A stretch of 64,000 bases of DNA from Haemaphysalis longicornis (GCA_013339765.2 CM023448.1:196704409-196768408); one strand, 5' to 3'. Shown: positions 23,649 through 36,962, counted from the stretch's first letter. Notes: generated by a model from the letters alone, not told the origin. Program-made: numbers and translations.

Positions 23649-26153
23649 TATGAATCACGAACTCGCCCAACGTTATGCCCTAGTGAAACGGTCGTGCAGG
23701 CCATGCGTTTGAGAGTTTTTTTTAAGTATATAATATCAAGACAAAAACGCCGAAAGTAATGAATTACTGTCACAAGTTTAACGTTCTTGCTTTAAAGCAC
23801 ATATAAGTACTGAGTCATTTGTCATTTCCTTCGAGGAGCCCCTCCCACAAAATTTCTTTCGTTGAAGTTTGGCCGCGTGCTTCGCAGCACATTCTGTAAT
23901 AAAAGCGGTCGTTTTCTCGTAGATGCCTATAAAGATTTAAAGTCAAGTTCCGGCTGATGACCTTGCACTTTATTTCCCCTCTTGATGACTTCTTTCAATG
24001 CTCATTGAAACCAATGTCCATTGTAATCTTCGAGGACCATCGAATACAACGGACATGAGTCGCGCACATACGGCCGCCTCCAAGGGTCATTGCGCAGCTA
24101 GTTTCGCACACACCAGATGGTAGATAATGTAATGGAAGCGTTAAAAGCAAGAAGCAAAAAGTCGTTACCGCTGAAAGAAAAGTACAATAACAATCTTTCT
24201 CTTCATTTCGCGCTGTTTTCATTCCAAATAGCGCTAAGGGAATTTACTTTAAAGCAGGGCGACATCTTCTTACGGCGCCAAGCAATATTTCTGCTGGGTG
24301 CCATGTGCGTGTCTGTATACGTCGTTCGCGCGCAAATGAACGCGCGCCAACTTTGATTTATAACTGAAAGTATTTTGAAGTTACTCAAGCTTGCTTTGCT
24401 TTCTGCTTCGTTGATTGTTTAGTGGTATGCTGAAAGCGAGGCTGCCAGTCGAGCGGCCCAATGTTCCCCGACCTTCTCAAAAGCGTAACGCGCATTCCGT
24501 GAAGTTCGAAGATCATTGAAGTCGTTAACGTTGAAAATAGCCGTATGGAAACACCCGATCCCCGTTAAATTTAATATCCTTCGCATTCATTTATTATGCA
24601 CGTGGCTGCGTGCCATGAGATATAATATGCCTGCAACCAGGTGTGGCATGGGCACATAATTAATGGCGCAGACGCTATTAAAAGCTAGCCTGTCTCCTGT
24701 TATCTGTTTATTCCAATCGAACGGTTTTGTTCATTTTATACATTTATTTCGATGAATTAGCATTTACACAGCACATTGCTTGGTTCCTCAAAATACCAGA
24801 AGCATGCCGCCAAAAAAAAGTGCGTGCTTTAATTGAAGGATCGTTCAGCCGTCTGGTTAGATGTATACGTTTTGTAGCTTTCTTTCTTCAGTGCCGCAGT
24901 ACACCGAAATACGCGTGTTCCTTATCAGACGACGCAGCATAAAATTTAATTCAAGAGAATAAAAATTAAAAATACAGAAAAGTACAACTAATACGCAAGT
25001 AGGTGATGTCAAATCGAAAGTCAAATCAAACCTAGGAATTATTCACAGAGAGTACGCCTACATGTAGCGCCAGTACCATGCCTTTGTCCCTCATCGCCGT
25101 GTGGTTGGGGAGAAGTTTTTACCCCGAGGAGCTGAGCAGGGTTTCATACATTCTCTCCAGCTCCATCTGCGCTTCTAAGAAAAGAACACTGTACACTATC
25201 CGGGTGAAGCTGTCAGCACGGCAGTGGAATTAACGCTCTTCTTACGCCCGCAATTCCATAGCAGTTGAATGCTCGGGTACAGAGTAAATGTGCCCCTTTA
25301 ATTACTACGAAACAATGCGAAAGGAATCGACTTCGTAGCAAATCTAGACCTTGTGCTTCAGCGTTTACCTTCACATATACGTACAGCGGAGCAAGCCGGT
25401 CGCCAATAGCTAGACGTAATTCAGCGAATATGCCTCCCGCTTACCCTTCCAATACATAATTTACTCCCTTCTGGCGCCGTGGTCGTTACCGTCAATAAGG
25501 GTAACCAATTGTGGCAATAGCCGCGGATACGACGGGTTCTTCTTTTCACGGCCTTTCCCCCTTCTTGCCGTTCTCACGCGGGTGGACCCGGCTGGACACT
25601 GACTATACAACCGACCTGTGCAACAGTGTGGCCTGCTAGCTGGCGGCCCGAAGTGCCAGCGTGCCAGCGGATTGGTACTTTTCTTTATGTTTGCAGTGGG
25701 CGTCCAAAAAGTATCGACAAGGTTCGAAGAGTTGCCCGTGGCGGCGCGACGGCTGTCGCCGTGCTGGAATTAGGCAACATGCTGGAGCCATCCGGTACAG
25801 ATTCTTGCCTCCCCTTTGTTGCATGGCGAGAGAAGTTTCAGTAATAGGTGCACAGAGTTGTTCCCAATGTAGACGCAGTGGCGATTCTAGGCCAGCATGA
25901 CTGGAACAGCGCACGTGCTGTTTTAGTGTAGCATCTGCACTGAACTTGGTAGCTTAAGTGCTCCTCTGAAGTTTTAAGACAAGTTTGAGGCACTCTCGAC
26001 TGTTATGCAGATTACTACTCTCGCATAAAAATGAGTAACCTAGAACCGATGACGTTCGAATTAAAGCTTACCCGCGCACCGTACGTCACCGATGGACCAG
26101 GGTGTTCCGTCCCAGTCACAGGTTGGTTTAACGAATAATATATCTAAGAGCAA
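23649..26153. other. Unassigned stretch
   Basis: No gene, RNA or element was recognised. Open frames around 25626-25914 on both strands overlap and lack motifs. Confidence 0.4.
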
Positions 26154-26490
26154 TTGAGGGGTTTAAGTAAAATATGCAACATTATTGAGACCTTAAAATA
26201 CTCCCTTTTTTCAGTTCCCATATACGTGTTATCCCACGCTGATCATCTCCTAGAATTCTTTGTACCAGGCAGCCGAACTAACGTCTATCTTAACTCGTTT
26301 ATTCCGGAGACCAGCTTGCAGTGGAATCTCCTTCCAGCCTCCATCGTATTTATCAGACACGCTGCGTTTTTCAAGTCCCCAGTCTGGAATAATTTCTGTA
26401 ACAGCCTTGCTGTTGTAATTTAGTTGTTGTTCTTTCTCTATTCTCCTCCTCTAACGCCTCACGGCTCTGATAGTAAAGAAATGAAATGAA
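26154..26490 (+). mobile_element. CR1/L2-like LINE, 3' terminal fragment
   Basis: The plus frame ends with SRTNVYLNSFIPETSLQWN and LLPASIV, the terminal motif of CR1/L2 reverse transcriptases (NSFxPRTxxxWNxLPxxIV), then a FFKSPVWNNF tail and a stop near 26423. A short UTR runs to GAAATGAAATGAAA near 26490, a plausible LINE tail. The 5' boundary is uncertain. Only the last 60-80 codons survive. Confidence 0.75.
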
Positions 26491-27896
26491 ACGTAATGTC
26501 GCCAACAACTCTGTAAGTTGGTGCCCTTTGATATCAACGACGAGGTGGCTGTCCGTTGTGTTGCGTGGTTATTAGCTCAGACACGCGAGGTACACCGTAC
26601 CCACTCATTCGTTCCATTGGTTGCAAAAAAAGAAACATGTAATATTGGACGATCACTGCAGCCAAAAGGAAGCGGCGTGCCGTGTAGGTGCGTGTGGCAG
26701 TAATCAAACAAAAGATATATAGGGAAAGTGCTTTGCAAATGCTGTTCTCCAGCATTGTGCGAGACCCAGCAGGAAGCGAATTATCCAAGGAAAACACCCG
26801 CGGGGTTTCTGCCTGGGAGCGCCCGGGGATAATAAGTTGCGCTTAGTTTGTGCGGCGTGCGCATCAGGTATTTTTAAACGGATTTTTCGCCCAGTTCACT
26901 CGCGAATAGAACCCCGCAGGCATAGCGGCAAATCAAAAGGGGAATCATGGAACCATAGCGTGATTTCCGCTTCGAAACAGTACGGGCTAGTTTCGATTAC
27001 GAGTGGTGGACAGCTTACGGATTTAGTTGTTTAACTTTGCTTCGTAGTTCAGTGAACGAACTGCATGAAACCACAAAGCATGCTAAGAAAATGAATGGTG
27101 CAAAAGCGGTGCAGTGGTATTGTTATTTCTTGTGAATGTAGGGCCATATTCTATTCCTGAACTGCTTATCACGCTATTTTTTTCTTCCGGATGGTGTTTT
27201 CGGATCACTCGGCGGAAGGCGAAACGCCGAGGAATGTAAAGCTGTCGCCGCGAAGGCTCAACTTTGGAGTCAGACTATACCCCTACAGGCCATAAGCTGA
27301 GCCGTTAGTATGGTCGTTAGTTAGGTCACAGATGCATTTAGGCCACGTGTGGAAGTTTAATAACCTTCGTCGAAATCTCGTTTGCGCGGCTGTTCTCGGG
27401 CTCACCCACTAACACAAATTCATCACTAATGACATTGAATCAAAACGCAAACCTTGTGTATACCAGCACACTTTCTTATCCGCTATGCCCATACGGCAGG
27501 TACAAATGCGCGCGGGGAGTCATGCCGAACTGCGGCTGCACATGAAAATTGGTAGGGATAGTATCAAGCATCAAGAGCTGGTACGCTGAATTTCGAAATA
27601 AATAAAGCATGCATAGCTCCAGATGTACGATGTAAGAGGCACAGCAAGAGTTTCGGTTAAAAATTACGAGCAATGGCAACTTATAAGCATTTCTGTGTTT
27701 CCAACCTGCTATGAAAGTGGATAAAAACACGCAATGCGTCGTCTTCTATGACATGTGAGGCTGTGACTTTTTCAGCGAGTAAGAACACAGGAACAGCAGT
27801 CAATTAATCAGAGGCTGCTTCATTTCTTTCATTTATATCGTGTTGCTGGGGCAAGTGATCACTCCGGAACCACCACGCACGTCGCTTTTCCGCCCT
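26491..27896. other. Unassigned stretch
   Basis: No recognisable feature was found. Confidence 0.4.
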
Positions 27897-28130
27897 GTGA
27901 GTGAGTGAGAGTGAGTGAGTGAGTGAGTGAGTGAGTGAGTGAGTGAGTGAGTGAGTGAGTGAGTGAGTGAGTGAGTGAGTGAGTGAGTGAGTGAGTGAGT
28001 GAGTGAGTGAGTGAGTGAGTGAGTGAGTGAGTGTGAGTGAGTGAGTGAGTGAGTGAGTGAGTGAGTGAGTGAGTGAGTGAGTGAGTGAGTGAGTGAGTGA
28101 GTGAGTGAGTGAGCGAGCGAGCGAGCGAGC
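27897..28130. repeat. (GTGA)n microsatellite at a LINE 3' end
   Basis: About 234 bases of GTGA tetranucleotide, ending as (GCGA)n before CTTTATTTGCCC. On the minus strand this reads GGGCAAATAAAG followed by (TCGC)n and (TCAC)n, that is, a LINE polyadenylation-like end and its tail. Confidence 0.9.
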
Positions 28131-28885
28131 TTTATTTGCCCAGTTTAACTTGGGTTTACTGTCCCCCACTTTCCCTTGACGACGGCCAGGTATATGAGAA
28201 TCTCTGGTGCTGCCTGAGGCGAAATTGGACTAGCGATGCCGTGCTGGTGTTGCCGTCGTTGTGGGGTTCTTATTTAATCCCTGCCGTTCAGCGGCGCCTC
28301 GTCCAGCTTGACCAAGGCAATCTTGGCGTTCTCCTGACTTTTTTGTAGCGCGGGCCGCCATTCGAGATCATCTTGAAATAATTAGCGCTTGTTGGTGCAT
28401 GTGTGTAACGGCGAAAGATGTGTGTTAGTGTGGCCCATTCCTTCGATTAGGAGAATGTAGGTAAGTGTAGCGCGGAGTAAGTCTTAAGGAAGAGGTTAGT
28501 CTTTAGTATCCTGAGCGGTGTTGCTTGCCTTTGCCTGCGGTAGAGGGAGCTGTAGTAGGAGAGGATTTCTCTCTAGTTGAGAACATGTTCGGGTAGGGGA
28601 GAGGAAATAGGGTTCGGCTCGGGAGCTGTCCTGGTGTGTGTGTTCGCAAGGCAGTTCGTGGGCTTCTTCGTTACCTTCCAGCCTGGACAGGGCCGGGGCC
28701 CAGATCAGAGGGATCTTTGGAAAGTTGGTGGTCCGCAGCGTGGGGTTGAGAAGTTTTAGTGTTATGGGGGGATCTCTGCCCCGCATGTAGTTTCAAATGG
28801 CCGCCTTTGAGTCGGACACCACAGTTCCCGATGTCATGCTGGAGACGTGAGGGCGATGGCTGCCCCTTCTGCTTCAATCGTCTAG
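28131..28885 (-). mobile_element. LINE relic: RNase H and 3' end (I-group)
   Basis: Minus-strand frames read GTVVSDSKAAI (about 28840, RNase H acidic motif), RGRDPPITLKLLNP, and IPLIWAPALSRLEGNEEAHE (about 28720-28660, the PAHSxLxGNExAHE block with His replaced by Leu). The C-terminal portion is degraded, and an AATAAAG precedes the simple-repeat tail at 28131. The copy is truncated at its 5' side near 28885. Confidence 0.75.
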
Positions 28886-29528
28886 TGCCACATATTTACG
28901 ACTTAGGTATTTTCCTTTCTGCAACACAGCTTGTGCTTGTACCTCTACCACGCAGTCCCGTCCATATGGCACGCTGTATTTTTACTAAGGTGATGTACAA
29001 GCTCGCCTACATTTCAGTTTTGTTTCCTTTATAGGTTTATTTTTTGGGGCTGGCATCGCTAAATAAGCCTGTCACTCGTGTATGCCTTCGTCGGGAAGCG
29101 GCTGTGGGCGGACTTAAATAATTGGCTTCCTCACTCTCATTTGGTGCAATATCAGATGGCGCAACAAGAGCAAACAGTGACCACGCCAACTGCTGCTCTA
29201 CTCGCTCCTTCCAGCGAAGCAGAAAACTTGCTCAGTAAAAGAACTTTGTCATATTCACGTATACCTAGTTTAGGACTACAGTGAACTTTTCCTGGCATTT
29301 TTAAATCTAATATGCATTAAAATTTAGGCATAGTTTATGTTAGCATTGCAACCAGTTCCTCGTAACAAGAAAACTAGCAATACTACTTTGTCATCTTCTA
29401 ATAGCAAACGCCGCAAATGCAAAGGAAACTTGCCGACAAACTCAGAGAGGGGCTATGAATTTCAGAGTGAGCTGAAATTGGCGTTAATTAAACTTTTGAT
29501 TTTGCTGAGCGGTTGAATAATTCATTAA
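28886..29528. other. Unassigned stretch
   Basis: No feature was recognised. Confidence 0.4.
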
Positions 29529-29570
29529 TGATTGATTGATCGATTGCTTGCTTGCTTGCTTGCTTGTTGC

Positions 29571-29653
<83 letters not shown>
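29529..29653. repeat. (GATT)n microsatellite with (CTTG)n start
   Basis: About 125 bases: GATT units, then five CTTG units, then a long GATT array. Confidence 0.9.
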
Positions 29654-30402
29654 CATTAAATGAAAGTTTCATACTGATGTCGCAGACTGATGCGCAAGCC
29701 TCCACCGTGAATATTGAGCCACTAGAGCTGTTTCGTGGCGTATAGTTCGGAGCACTGTATACAGTGGCATGAAGTGCAGGCAAAAGCTTTTTTCCGCCAC
29801 TTCAAGATTTCAGGCATTGCGTTCTAGCTTACTTTTCACTTCAGTGGAAGTGTTGCTTGGCTAGCGGCTATACTAACATTCTTTACCGAAATCTTGGAGC
29901 TTGCGTCCTCAAACAAGAGAAGCTGCACTACATTTGATCGCCGTGTACCTTTATGAAGTCAAGGGTGCTGTGGCTGGAGCTTCCTATTGAAACAATAGCA
30001 TATTAGGGTAGCTTTCGCTTTGATTCGAATTATGCTGGTTCTACTCCGCCCAGATTCCTGTATCGTTGTAGACTCTGTGTTCGTAATTTGTGATTGCCAA
30101 TAAGGAATGTCATTGAGTCTTGAACTGTTATGTGCACTAGAGCGTCTGGAGCATCTGGGTACCTTAAGACATGTCTTTTCCTTACGTATTTTTTCAGTAT
30201 GAGTAATAAGCCATTTCTGACCAGTTTACCTCATAAAATATATATCTTTTTCGACTTTGTCGTGTATAAAGTAACAAGTAGGTTGCCTTTCAGACGGGTC
30301 TACTTTCTGGCATTGAAAGGAAAGCATAAACATGCCCAATTAGGCTTTACTCAAATTTATCCTTCTGCTAGTCTCATAGTCTCAGCAGCACCCCCCCCTT
30401 TT
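29654..30402. other. Unassigned stretch
   Basis: No feature was recognised. A C9 run lies at about 30392. Confidence 0.4.
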
Positions 30403-31015
30403 GATTTTATTTTATTTTATTGGACTTTTTATTTCTTGGCAAAACCAAAGGGAGGCTGAGGCGAACGGCAGATGTGGCCTGACAGAGGCCTCAGCCACCC
30501 GATTCATAGTGTGCGCAATAAAAGTGATGTTCACGAATTTAAACAAAATTACAGCATATTAACACAATCACAAACCACTGTAGCATAAAATCACAATTAC
30601 TTATACATTTCCTGTGCATTATATAAAGCATAGGTCTAAAATGAACGCAAGGATAAAAGTGTAGACACGAGCGTAGTAATTCGAACGCATTAAGTTTCAA
30701 CATATACACAACTACATCACAGTTACGAAATAATGTATTTTATTTTGTAAATGTTCTTAAATTCTTTCTGTAGGGAACATATCCACATATACTTCAAGCA
30801 CTTAATTATATATCAGTATTAGAGGCGTTTTATTTCAGTAATATATCTTTAACTTGTTTTTTAAACGTGACTTTTCTGGCATCGAACTTTAATTTTTCTC
30901 CAAATTTATTGATTATTTCAGTTGACTGGTAGAGGAAAGATTGCTCACCATAGTCCGTTCTTACTTTTGGAGAGGTGCCGTATTGTATGGCCTGAGATGG
31001 TTGCCAGAAGATTTA
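30403..31015 (-). mobile_element. CR1/L2-group LINE, 3' end
   Basis: On the minus strand about 30975-30845 reads YGEQSFLYQSTEIINKFGEK followed by KVTFKKQVKDILL, the C-terminal end of a CR1/L2-type reverse transcriptase (YGxQSxxYxGxxxWNxLP, then FKxxLKxxLL in relatives). A 3' UTR of about 430 bases follows, and the element finishes in (TAAAA)n, seen on the plus strand as TTTTATTTTATTTTATT at 30404-30421. It is heavily 5'-truncated. Confidence 0.65.
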
Positions 31016-32107
31016 ATGTTAACTTGATTGTGGGTTTTTTGTGTTTAAACGGTGTGCAGGACCTTCGTGTGACAGATTTGGTCAGCTCGAAAAACTTTTA
31101 GGAACAAAAGTTAGTCACCCCGCTACTGTGCAGCCGCGCCATGAGGTCTTCTTAAAAAGGTTCTTGTCGTTTACAACGTTTGTTCATTCACACCCGAATT
31201 CTCTCTGGAGAGCAAATTTTCATTTGTACTTTTGTGACGTCAAGATCTACAACAGTATTTCAGGGTTTCCTTTCCATCACTTCGATACATTTTGCAGCAA
31301 AAGCTGTCAATAGCTTATTATAGGGCCTACTTTGCACGCGGCATTGCGTGGGAAGCCAAAGTGTCCGTAACCATTTGTCCTTGGCCGGCCGGTACACCTT
31401 GGCGTCTGTTCATCGCCCGTCCATCGGCGCATGCGCCGCCGAAAGAGACTAATGGCCCCTAGAAATCCTACTAATACTTTCCTGTATTTCCTACTGATGC
31501 TTTTTCTGTAATGAAAATATTTTGTGGAATACACGCGCCGCAGAAGTCAATTATCATGTTCTACCAATCCTGCTAGTGATGCTTTGCCGCAGTAACTTCG
31601 TGCTTGCGGAGGTGCACCTTTTACAGGTGATTAAAGGTTTTGACATGAATACGCGTTCCTGAATTCTTCCACACGAGGTATCTGGGCCAGTCCGGAAAAA
31701 GAGATATGACGTGTACAGAGCAATATATTTCGACTTTATAATTTCACGACTAATATTTCAAGCCAGCTAAAAGGGGTATTGCCTGAATGAGCATAGTACT
31801 TAGTAACGTTTTTGACATTGAGTTGGCACTGCTCTAAATTCAATATGGGGAAGAGCTACACTCTAGGAATTTAACAAGACTGGCGCGCAATAGTACGCGA
31901 CTCGTATAAGTTGGAGCGGTGATTTCTATGACAAATGGTATATTTTGTCGTAATCGAATGACTAAACTTTACTACACTTTTTAAAGCGAAGCTTTCTATG
32001 CCATAGATTGCGTTGACGTCAGGGTAAAACCCACTACAGAAAATCGAACTTTACACACAGTGGGTTTCACTAAGGGTACATCAATCATTTACCACATCAC
32101 AACAGTG
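31016..32107. other. Unassigned stretch
   Basis: No feature was recognised; part may be further LINE sequence upstream of the 30.4-31.0 kb copy. Confidence 0.4.
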
Positions 32108-32142
32108 GAATGTCCTTGTTACGTTATGTAACAAGGACATTC
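32108..32142. repeat. Perfect 15-bp hairpin
   Basis: GAATGTCCTTGTTAC (32108-32122) and its exact inverse at 32128-32142 are separated by five bases (GTTAT). Confidence 0.95.
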
Positions 32143-34379
32143 AACGGACCTTTAGTAATATTCAGAATACACTTTAGCAGCACACACGATTGCTTATGAT
32201 GATCATAAAATGCATCCTCTAATCAGGATTGGACTTTGGCTTTAGACTTTGGCTGAGTTAAATTGAACTTCGGCTTTACACTTTGACAGTTTGGATTTTG
32301 GACTTTGGGAGAGTGGATTTTCGCGTGTTCATTAGCTTTCCCTTAAGATACCGGATTTGATTTTTTCACCCATTAGGTGTTCTTGCCCCGAAAATTATAG
32401 CACCGCCTTATTAAGCAGATTCAGGAATCAATAAAAAATTTATTACGACAGCCGCTAGTTTCCTATTGAACGGAAAGAGCGCCGTCTGCTGTCTCCAGCA
32501 GCGAAACGGCTAAAGGTTTACTAGTCAATGCGTTGCAGTCTCCGACTTTAAAGTCGTCGACAACAGGTACCCACAGCTCTACGTACAATGGTTTGACATT
32601 GCATGGAGTATAGCTAGGCTCAACATTAAGGCAACAGCACGATAATGCTGGGGAAACACACACGCTCAAGTTGATTGCGCAGTGATGATGACAGCTGTGC
32701 CGGAAACTCACACATGTCTCAGGAACTTCTCGACGGAGCAAACGGGCTGACTACGACGCATGCGCGCGCCAGCTGCTGTTGAGAGAGAGGAGGGAAGGAG
32801 GAGAGGCGCACCTGCTGCGGACGCGGATATGTGGACGCCGTCCGACGCAGGAAGAGGCGAGGCTAAGAAATGCTCTGCATTAAAAAAATCTCTCATACCG
32901 ACTCAAGAGGATTGGACAGTGATGATGACAGCTGTCGTCACAAGCTCACAGCCGATTCTGCTATTCTTATTTCGCTGCGACGCCGCCATAAACAAGTTCT
33001 CTCACACCCACGCCACTGGACCGGCCTGTGACGACTACAGCTGCAACCAGCGACTCGGACGAATTTCCAGCTCCAACTGGCTACGACGGAAACGTACCAA
33101 TTTGAAGGCGTTCTCCGCGGCGTTACATTGGAAATTAATGCTTTCGGATTTACCACGTTTAAGAAGTTCTTGGGGTCCTTAGAGTATTATTTTACCTTGA
33201 GTGTTAACTCACCTAGCTTGAGGGTTTATTAAATTACCTCGGAATGTCTTTGTACAATTGTCAATGACTTAGGCGTAATCAATGATGAAATGTCACCGCT
33301 CATAGAATTACGATTGGGTACACGAGCGTTTCATCTTTTCAGAATTCATAAAGCAATTTCTTAAAAGTTATCTTGAGAACAAAGCAAGATTGTACCTTCA
33401 GTACCGGCTGTGCAAGAGAACGTTGCCAAAAAATAAAAAAAATATTACAGTATTTCGTAAAGGAACTAACGTGATCATCCAGAATTCTAGAAAGACAAAA
33501 AAAATATGAATAGGGCAATCGATACGAGAACCTTCTAATGATCAACACTGTCGGCTCATGCGCGTTGAAAAGTCAAGCAAAAATAAAAGCAAGGCATATC
33601 GGCAAAAAGGGTGTCTAGGAAGCTTACCATGATATCCTGCGCACTCCATATGACCTTCCGGTTGTTTTCTTTTTTGTTCTTGTTTTTCTTCAGAAGCAAT
33701 GCAAATTGGCTGATCACTACGGTGAGAGCAGGCACTGAAGCCGCGGAAGTTTAGTGCGCAGGCTGTGACACAAAATGATTCACAGCACTCGTTATTTTGT
33801 GCTAAGCAGAATTAGTGGCCTGGGCCGTTCCCACTGCGGCCACCCCTTACCCTTGCGTGCTCTCGCGGACGCCCACACCCCCTCGCTATTCCACTGCAAA
33901 CGCACGCACCAGGTCTAACGGTTTTCAGTTTTGTAGGGAAAGGTTAGCTGTCAATTTCTTCGCTTGGCAACACTGGAGACGGCCACGGACATGGCCGCTG
34001 CGCCACGGACATGGCGCGGCTTGTGCCACTGCGCAGTACGCCGAAGAAAAAAACAGTGGCTTGCGTCGTCTGCTCCAATAAACGCGATTCTCAACGGTGG
34101 TGTCAACACAGATGTTATTAATCGCACTCACAATGGACTCGAGGCATTACTTTGCGTTCGGTAGGGTAGAGTTTGGAACGTACACACCAAATCATGTGCT
34201 GAGCACGGAGAAGTACCGCCATCCCGTGGAGCTCGACGCAACCAGTGACGGCGTGCTCGCATTGTTGCCTGCATGCGTGGCTCGCCAGTGATTACAAGGT
34301 ATATTGGGCATTTTCTTTCCACTCATTTTTATCTTACCGAGTAACTCAAATTCAGGAATAATCCCCCCACTGCGACATT
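32143..34379. other. Unassigned stretch
   Basis: No gene was recognised. A phrase AGTGATGATGACAGCTGT is present at both 32682 and 32918, so 32680-32950 contains a short local duplication. An open frame at 32760-33182 spans it but shows no domain. Confidence 0.4.
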
Positions 34380-34477
34380 ACATGGGACGACAGACATATC
34401 ATACGGTATATTTCTCAAAACAGTTCTAAGCCACTGCTTTAAGACGTATACCGTACGGTATGTCTGTCGTACCATGT
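34380..34477. repeat. Foldback with 31-base arms
   Basis: Left arm 34380-34410 and right arm 34447-34477 are inverted copies matching at 28 of 31 positions (core ACGACAGACATA and TACGGTATA), with a 36-base loop. The flanks show no target duplication. Confidence 0.9.
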
Positions 34478-36688
34478 CTTTCAATGAAATCATCTTCGAG
34501 TAGTCGTTCTGCCCTATGTCAACAGCCGCCGTTGGGTGTCGTATGCACGGGAGTGATTGTGTGAAAATTTTCTCGGCGTCTACGGGCGAAGCTGCTACTT
34601 GGAACCAAGACGAAATGCTTGCCAGGAGAAAGCATAACGCGCTCTTGTTTATTTTCGTTCACAGCGCGGTGCTTACCCGTCAGGATTGAAAAAAAAAGAG
34701 TTCTTTTGTGTGTGTGTGTGTGTGATGAGCTTGGACGCAAAATACGTTTTTTTGCCACCGCAGCGGTGCAGCGCGCCTTCGTCGCGTCTCCCATTTCGGG
34801 TAACGGATTCCTGTTCGAGAAGAGAAAAAACACTCCAGTGACGACACATGTCGAGCAAAAAAAAAAACGACGTTTGTTCAGTTTTAAAATATACGCTAAG
34901 GGCTTTTGCCTGTTTTCGGGTAAAGGGATTGCGCACAAGGTGATTCTCTTCGCAAATCTGACCGCAAAGCACGAGACGATTCACAAAAGAAAAGACGTAA
35001 ATTACTGTAGAGGGGTTGTAACACATGGTGCAGGGACACTTACTATTCAACCCACGCGAGACTGAGCGATAGCAACGCCAATTTAGAAGCAACCTGGCAA
35101 AGCCACTGCGCTTGCAGTTCGGTTATAGTAAAGCGAAGTTCTGGTCCTTGTTAAGGTGCTACAACTTGTAGGCCGCAGATACAGTAGTAGTAAACCTGTC
35201 AAAATCCAGACGTCGCTTGCGCAAAAAATATGGAGTACCAAGGCACATTCCTTCCTAGAAACCATATAACCACACAACGTGAAAAACAGATCTCGAAATG
35301 AACACTAAACACTGTAATGCTGGATGGAGAAGTTCTTGGGAAACATTTACGGCATTGCGTTAGCTCCGACTGTTTTCACAAGAAACGGTTGCCCCAACTT
35401 GCATCAAGCGAATAGTACCCTATGAGAATAGTACCCTATTCTCACTGAGGCCTTGGTCGGTGCAAATATCTCAAAAGAAAGTTTTAATTCAATAAAGGTA
35501 CCGTTTCTGCATATTCGTTGGTTGTTAAATGTTTGCGATTTTAGCTATAGGACTAGACTTCTTTAACTGGCTATGGCTAGAATGAAATTTCCGTTGCGGT
35601 AAGATAAGGGTTCGATTGTGACTCATTTACTACGAGAGGACTCCACTCCAATTTCAGCTCGCATAGCTGCAAAGGCCGGATACAGAAGCCGAAGCTATAG
35701 GTGCAGGTAAGCCAGTGTAAAAAAAAAAAAAGTAGACGCACTATTCTTTCGCCGGGGCCTTTTGGGGGGAACAGAGATAATGCAATACAACAGCTTAAGT
35801 GTTGAAGGCAATAAGCCGATTTCAAGCGGGAAGGTGGAAAGAGTATGTTTTTTCTTTTGCGGGGCGTGCTTATACCACTGCGGGGTTCATGAAAACAAGC
35901 AATGGCTATCACCATAATTTGGGGGGATTTGATTTCTTAAAAGGAGAGAGTCTTTGCCATGACACCGTTCGACAAAGAACACCCGTATATTAGTCGAAGA
36001 CTTTCGCGCGTCATCGACTTGTGTGGAATCTGACATTGCCAAATACGACGCATATGCGGGTTTTCGTCTTATATTCCGAATGCTTGGTGCAAGTAGGAAT
36101 CAGGTAGCTCGTCCTCAAAGGTTATTTCAGCAGACCCAATGTCCTCAACTTTGAAATTATTGATTTTTTTCCCAGAAGGATGCTTTATTTGTTCCTATCA
36201 ATCAACGTCAATGTTACTTACAATGCAAGTATCCATCTGTAAGAGGAACAAAGGAAGAAGTAATACAATTGCGCAATGTAAAGCTTAGCGAGCGTAAGAT
36301 ACGACCACTGTTTCGCAGCAGCAACATCCCCTAATAATACTTTGCTTCTCATGTGATCGAAGCGAATGTCGTTTTCAAACTGCAGTCCAGGATGTCTCGA
36401 ATACGCCAAGCCTAATAAACAGTTTGTGTTTGCAGACTGTTTCGGTGGCCAAACATGTGTTTGTTAAACATGCAAATATGCATTGAAGTGACTATTGCAC
36501 TTCTTTCCCGCCACCAAACGCGGACATGACCTCGTAAGCAGGGAGAATGGAGGTACGAGCGTGTTTTGAAGCAGTTATTACACACTCTTAAGGCTATTTT
36601 GGGGTTCAGCGTCACAACAATGCCCTCGACTAATTCGATCTATAAAATTTCCGCAAATGACAATATCAAGCATACAATTTGATTCAAA
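34478..36688. other. Unassigned stretch
   Basis: No gene was recognised. A (TG)9 run lies near 34708. At about 35410-35445 GAATAGTACCCTAT is repeated and forms a small palindrome. Confidence 0.4.
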
Positions 36689-36766
36689 AATTTGGTCCGC
36701 GCTGTAGCATCACACAGTGCAACCATGACGTTCCGCAATCGGGCGTGCTACAGCGCTGACCAAACT
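36689..36766. repeat. Inverted repeat, 21-base arms
   Basis: Arms 36689-36709 and 36746-36766 match at 19 of 21 positions (core GCGCTGTAGCA). The loop segment, with CAGTGCAACCATGACGTTCC, resembles 15310-15365. The right arm abuts composite-repeat copy D. Confidence 0.85.
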
Positions 36767-36847
36767 TTAACACAAAATGGTTTTATTTGAGGATACACGA
36801 AATAATTACCGACGTCATATCCGTCACGAAAAGGACGCCAGTACAAC
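36766..36847 (-). repeat. Composite dispersed repeat, copy D (terminal fragment)
   Basis: TTAACACAAAATGG followed by ACCGACGTCATATCCGTCAC and GACGCCAGTAC matches the terminal 80 bases of copies B and C in the same orientation. The remainder is absent; unrelated sequence of about 115 bases separates it from copy C. Confidence 0.7.
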
Positions 36848-36962
36848 GAAGTAAGCGGCCTGTAAAGGGTGCACCTCTGCACACTGGGTCTTCTTGCGGG
36901 AAAGCAACCTTTGGTACTAAGGAGTACGATATACTTAGGGATGTTCGTTTTTGGGTATTATA

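Noticed and set aside
27804..28169. Open frame of repeated Leu-Thr-His-Ser
   Set aside because: It is a reading of the (TCAC)n microsatellite.
33991..34164. ATG in a YY1-like context (GACATGGCCGCTGCGCC) as a gene start
   Set aside because: The frame is short, has no splice donor of quality, and no conserved residues were recognised.
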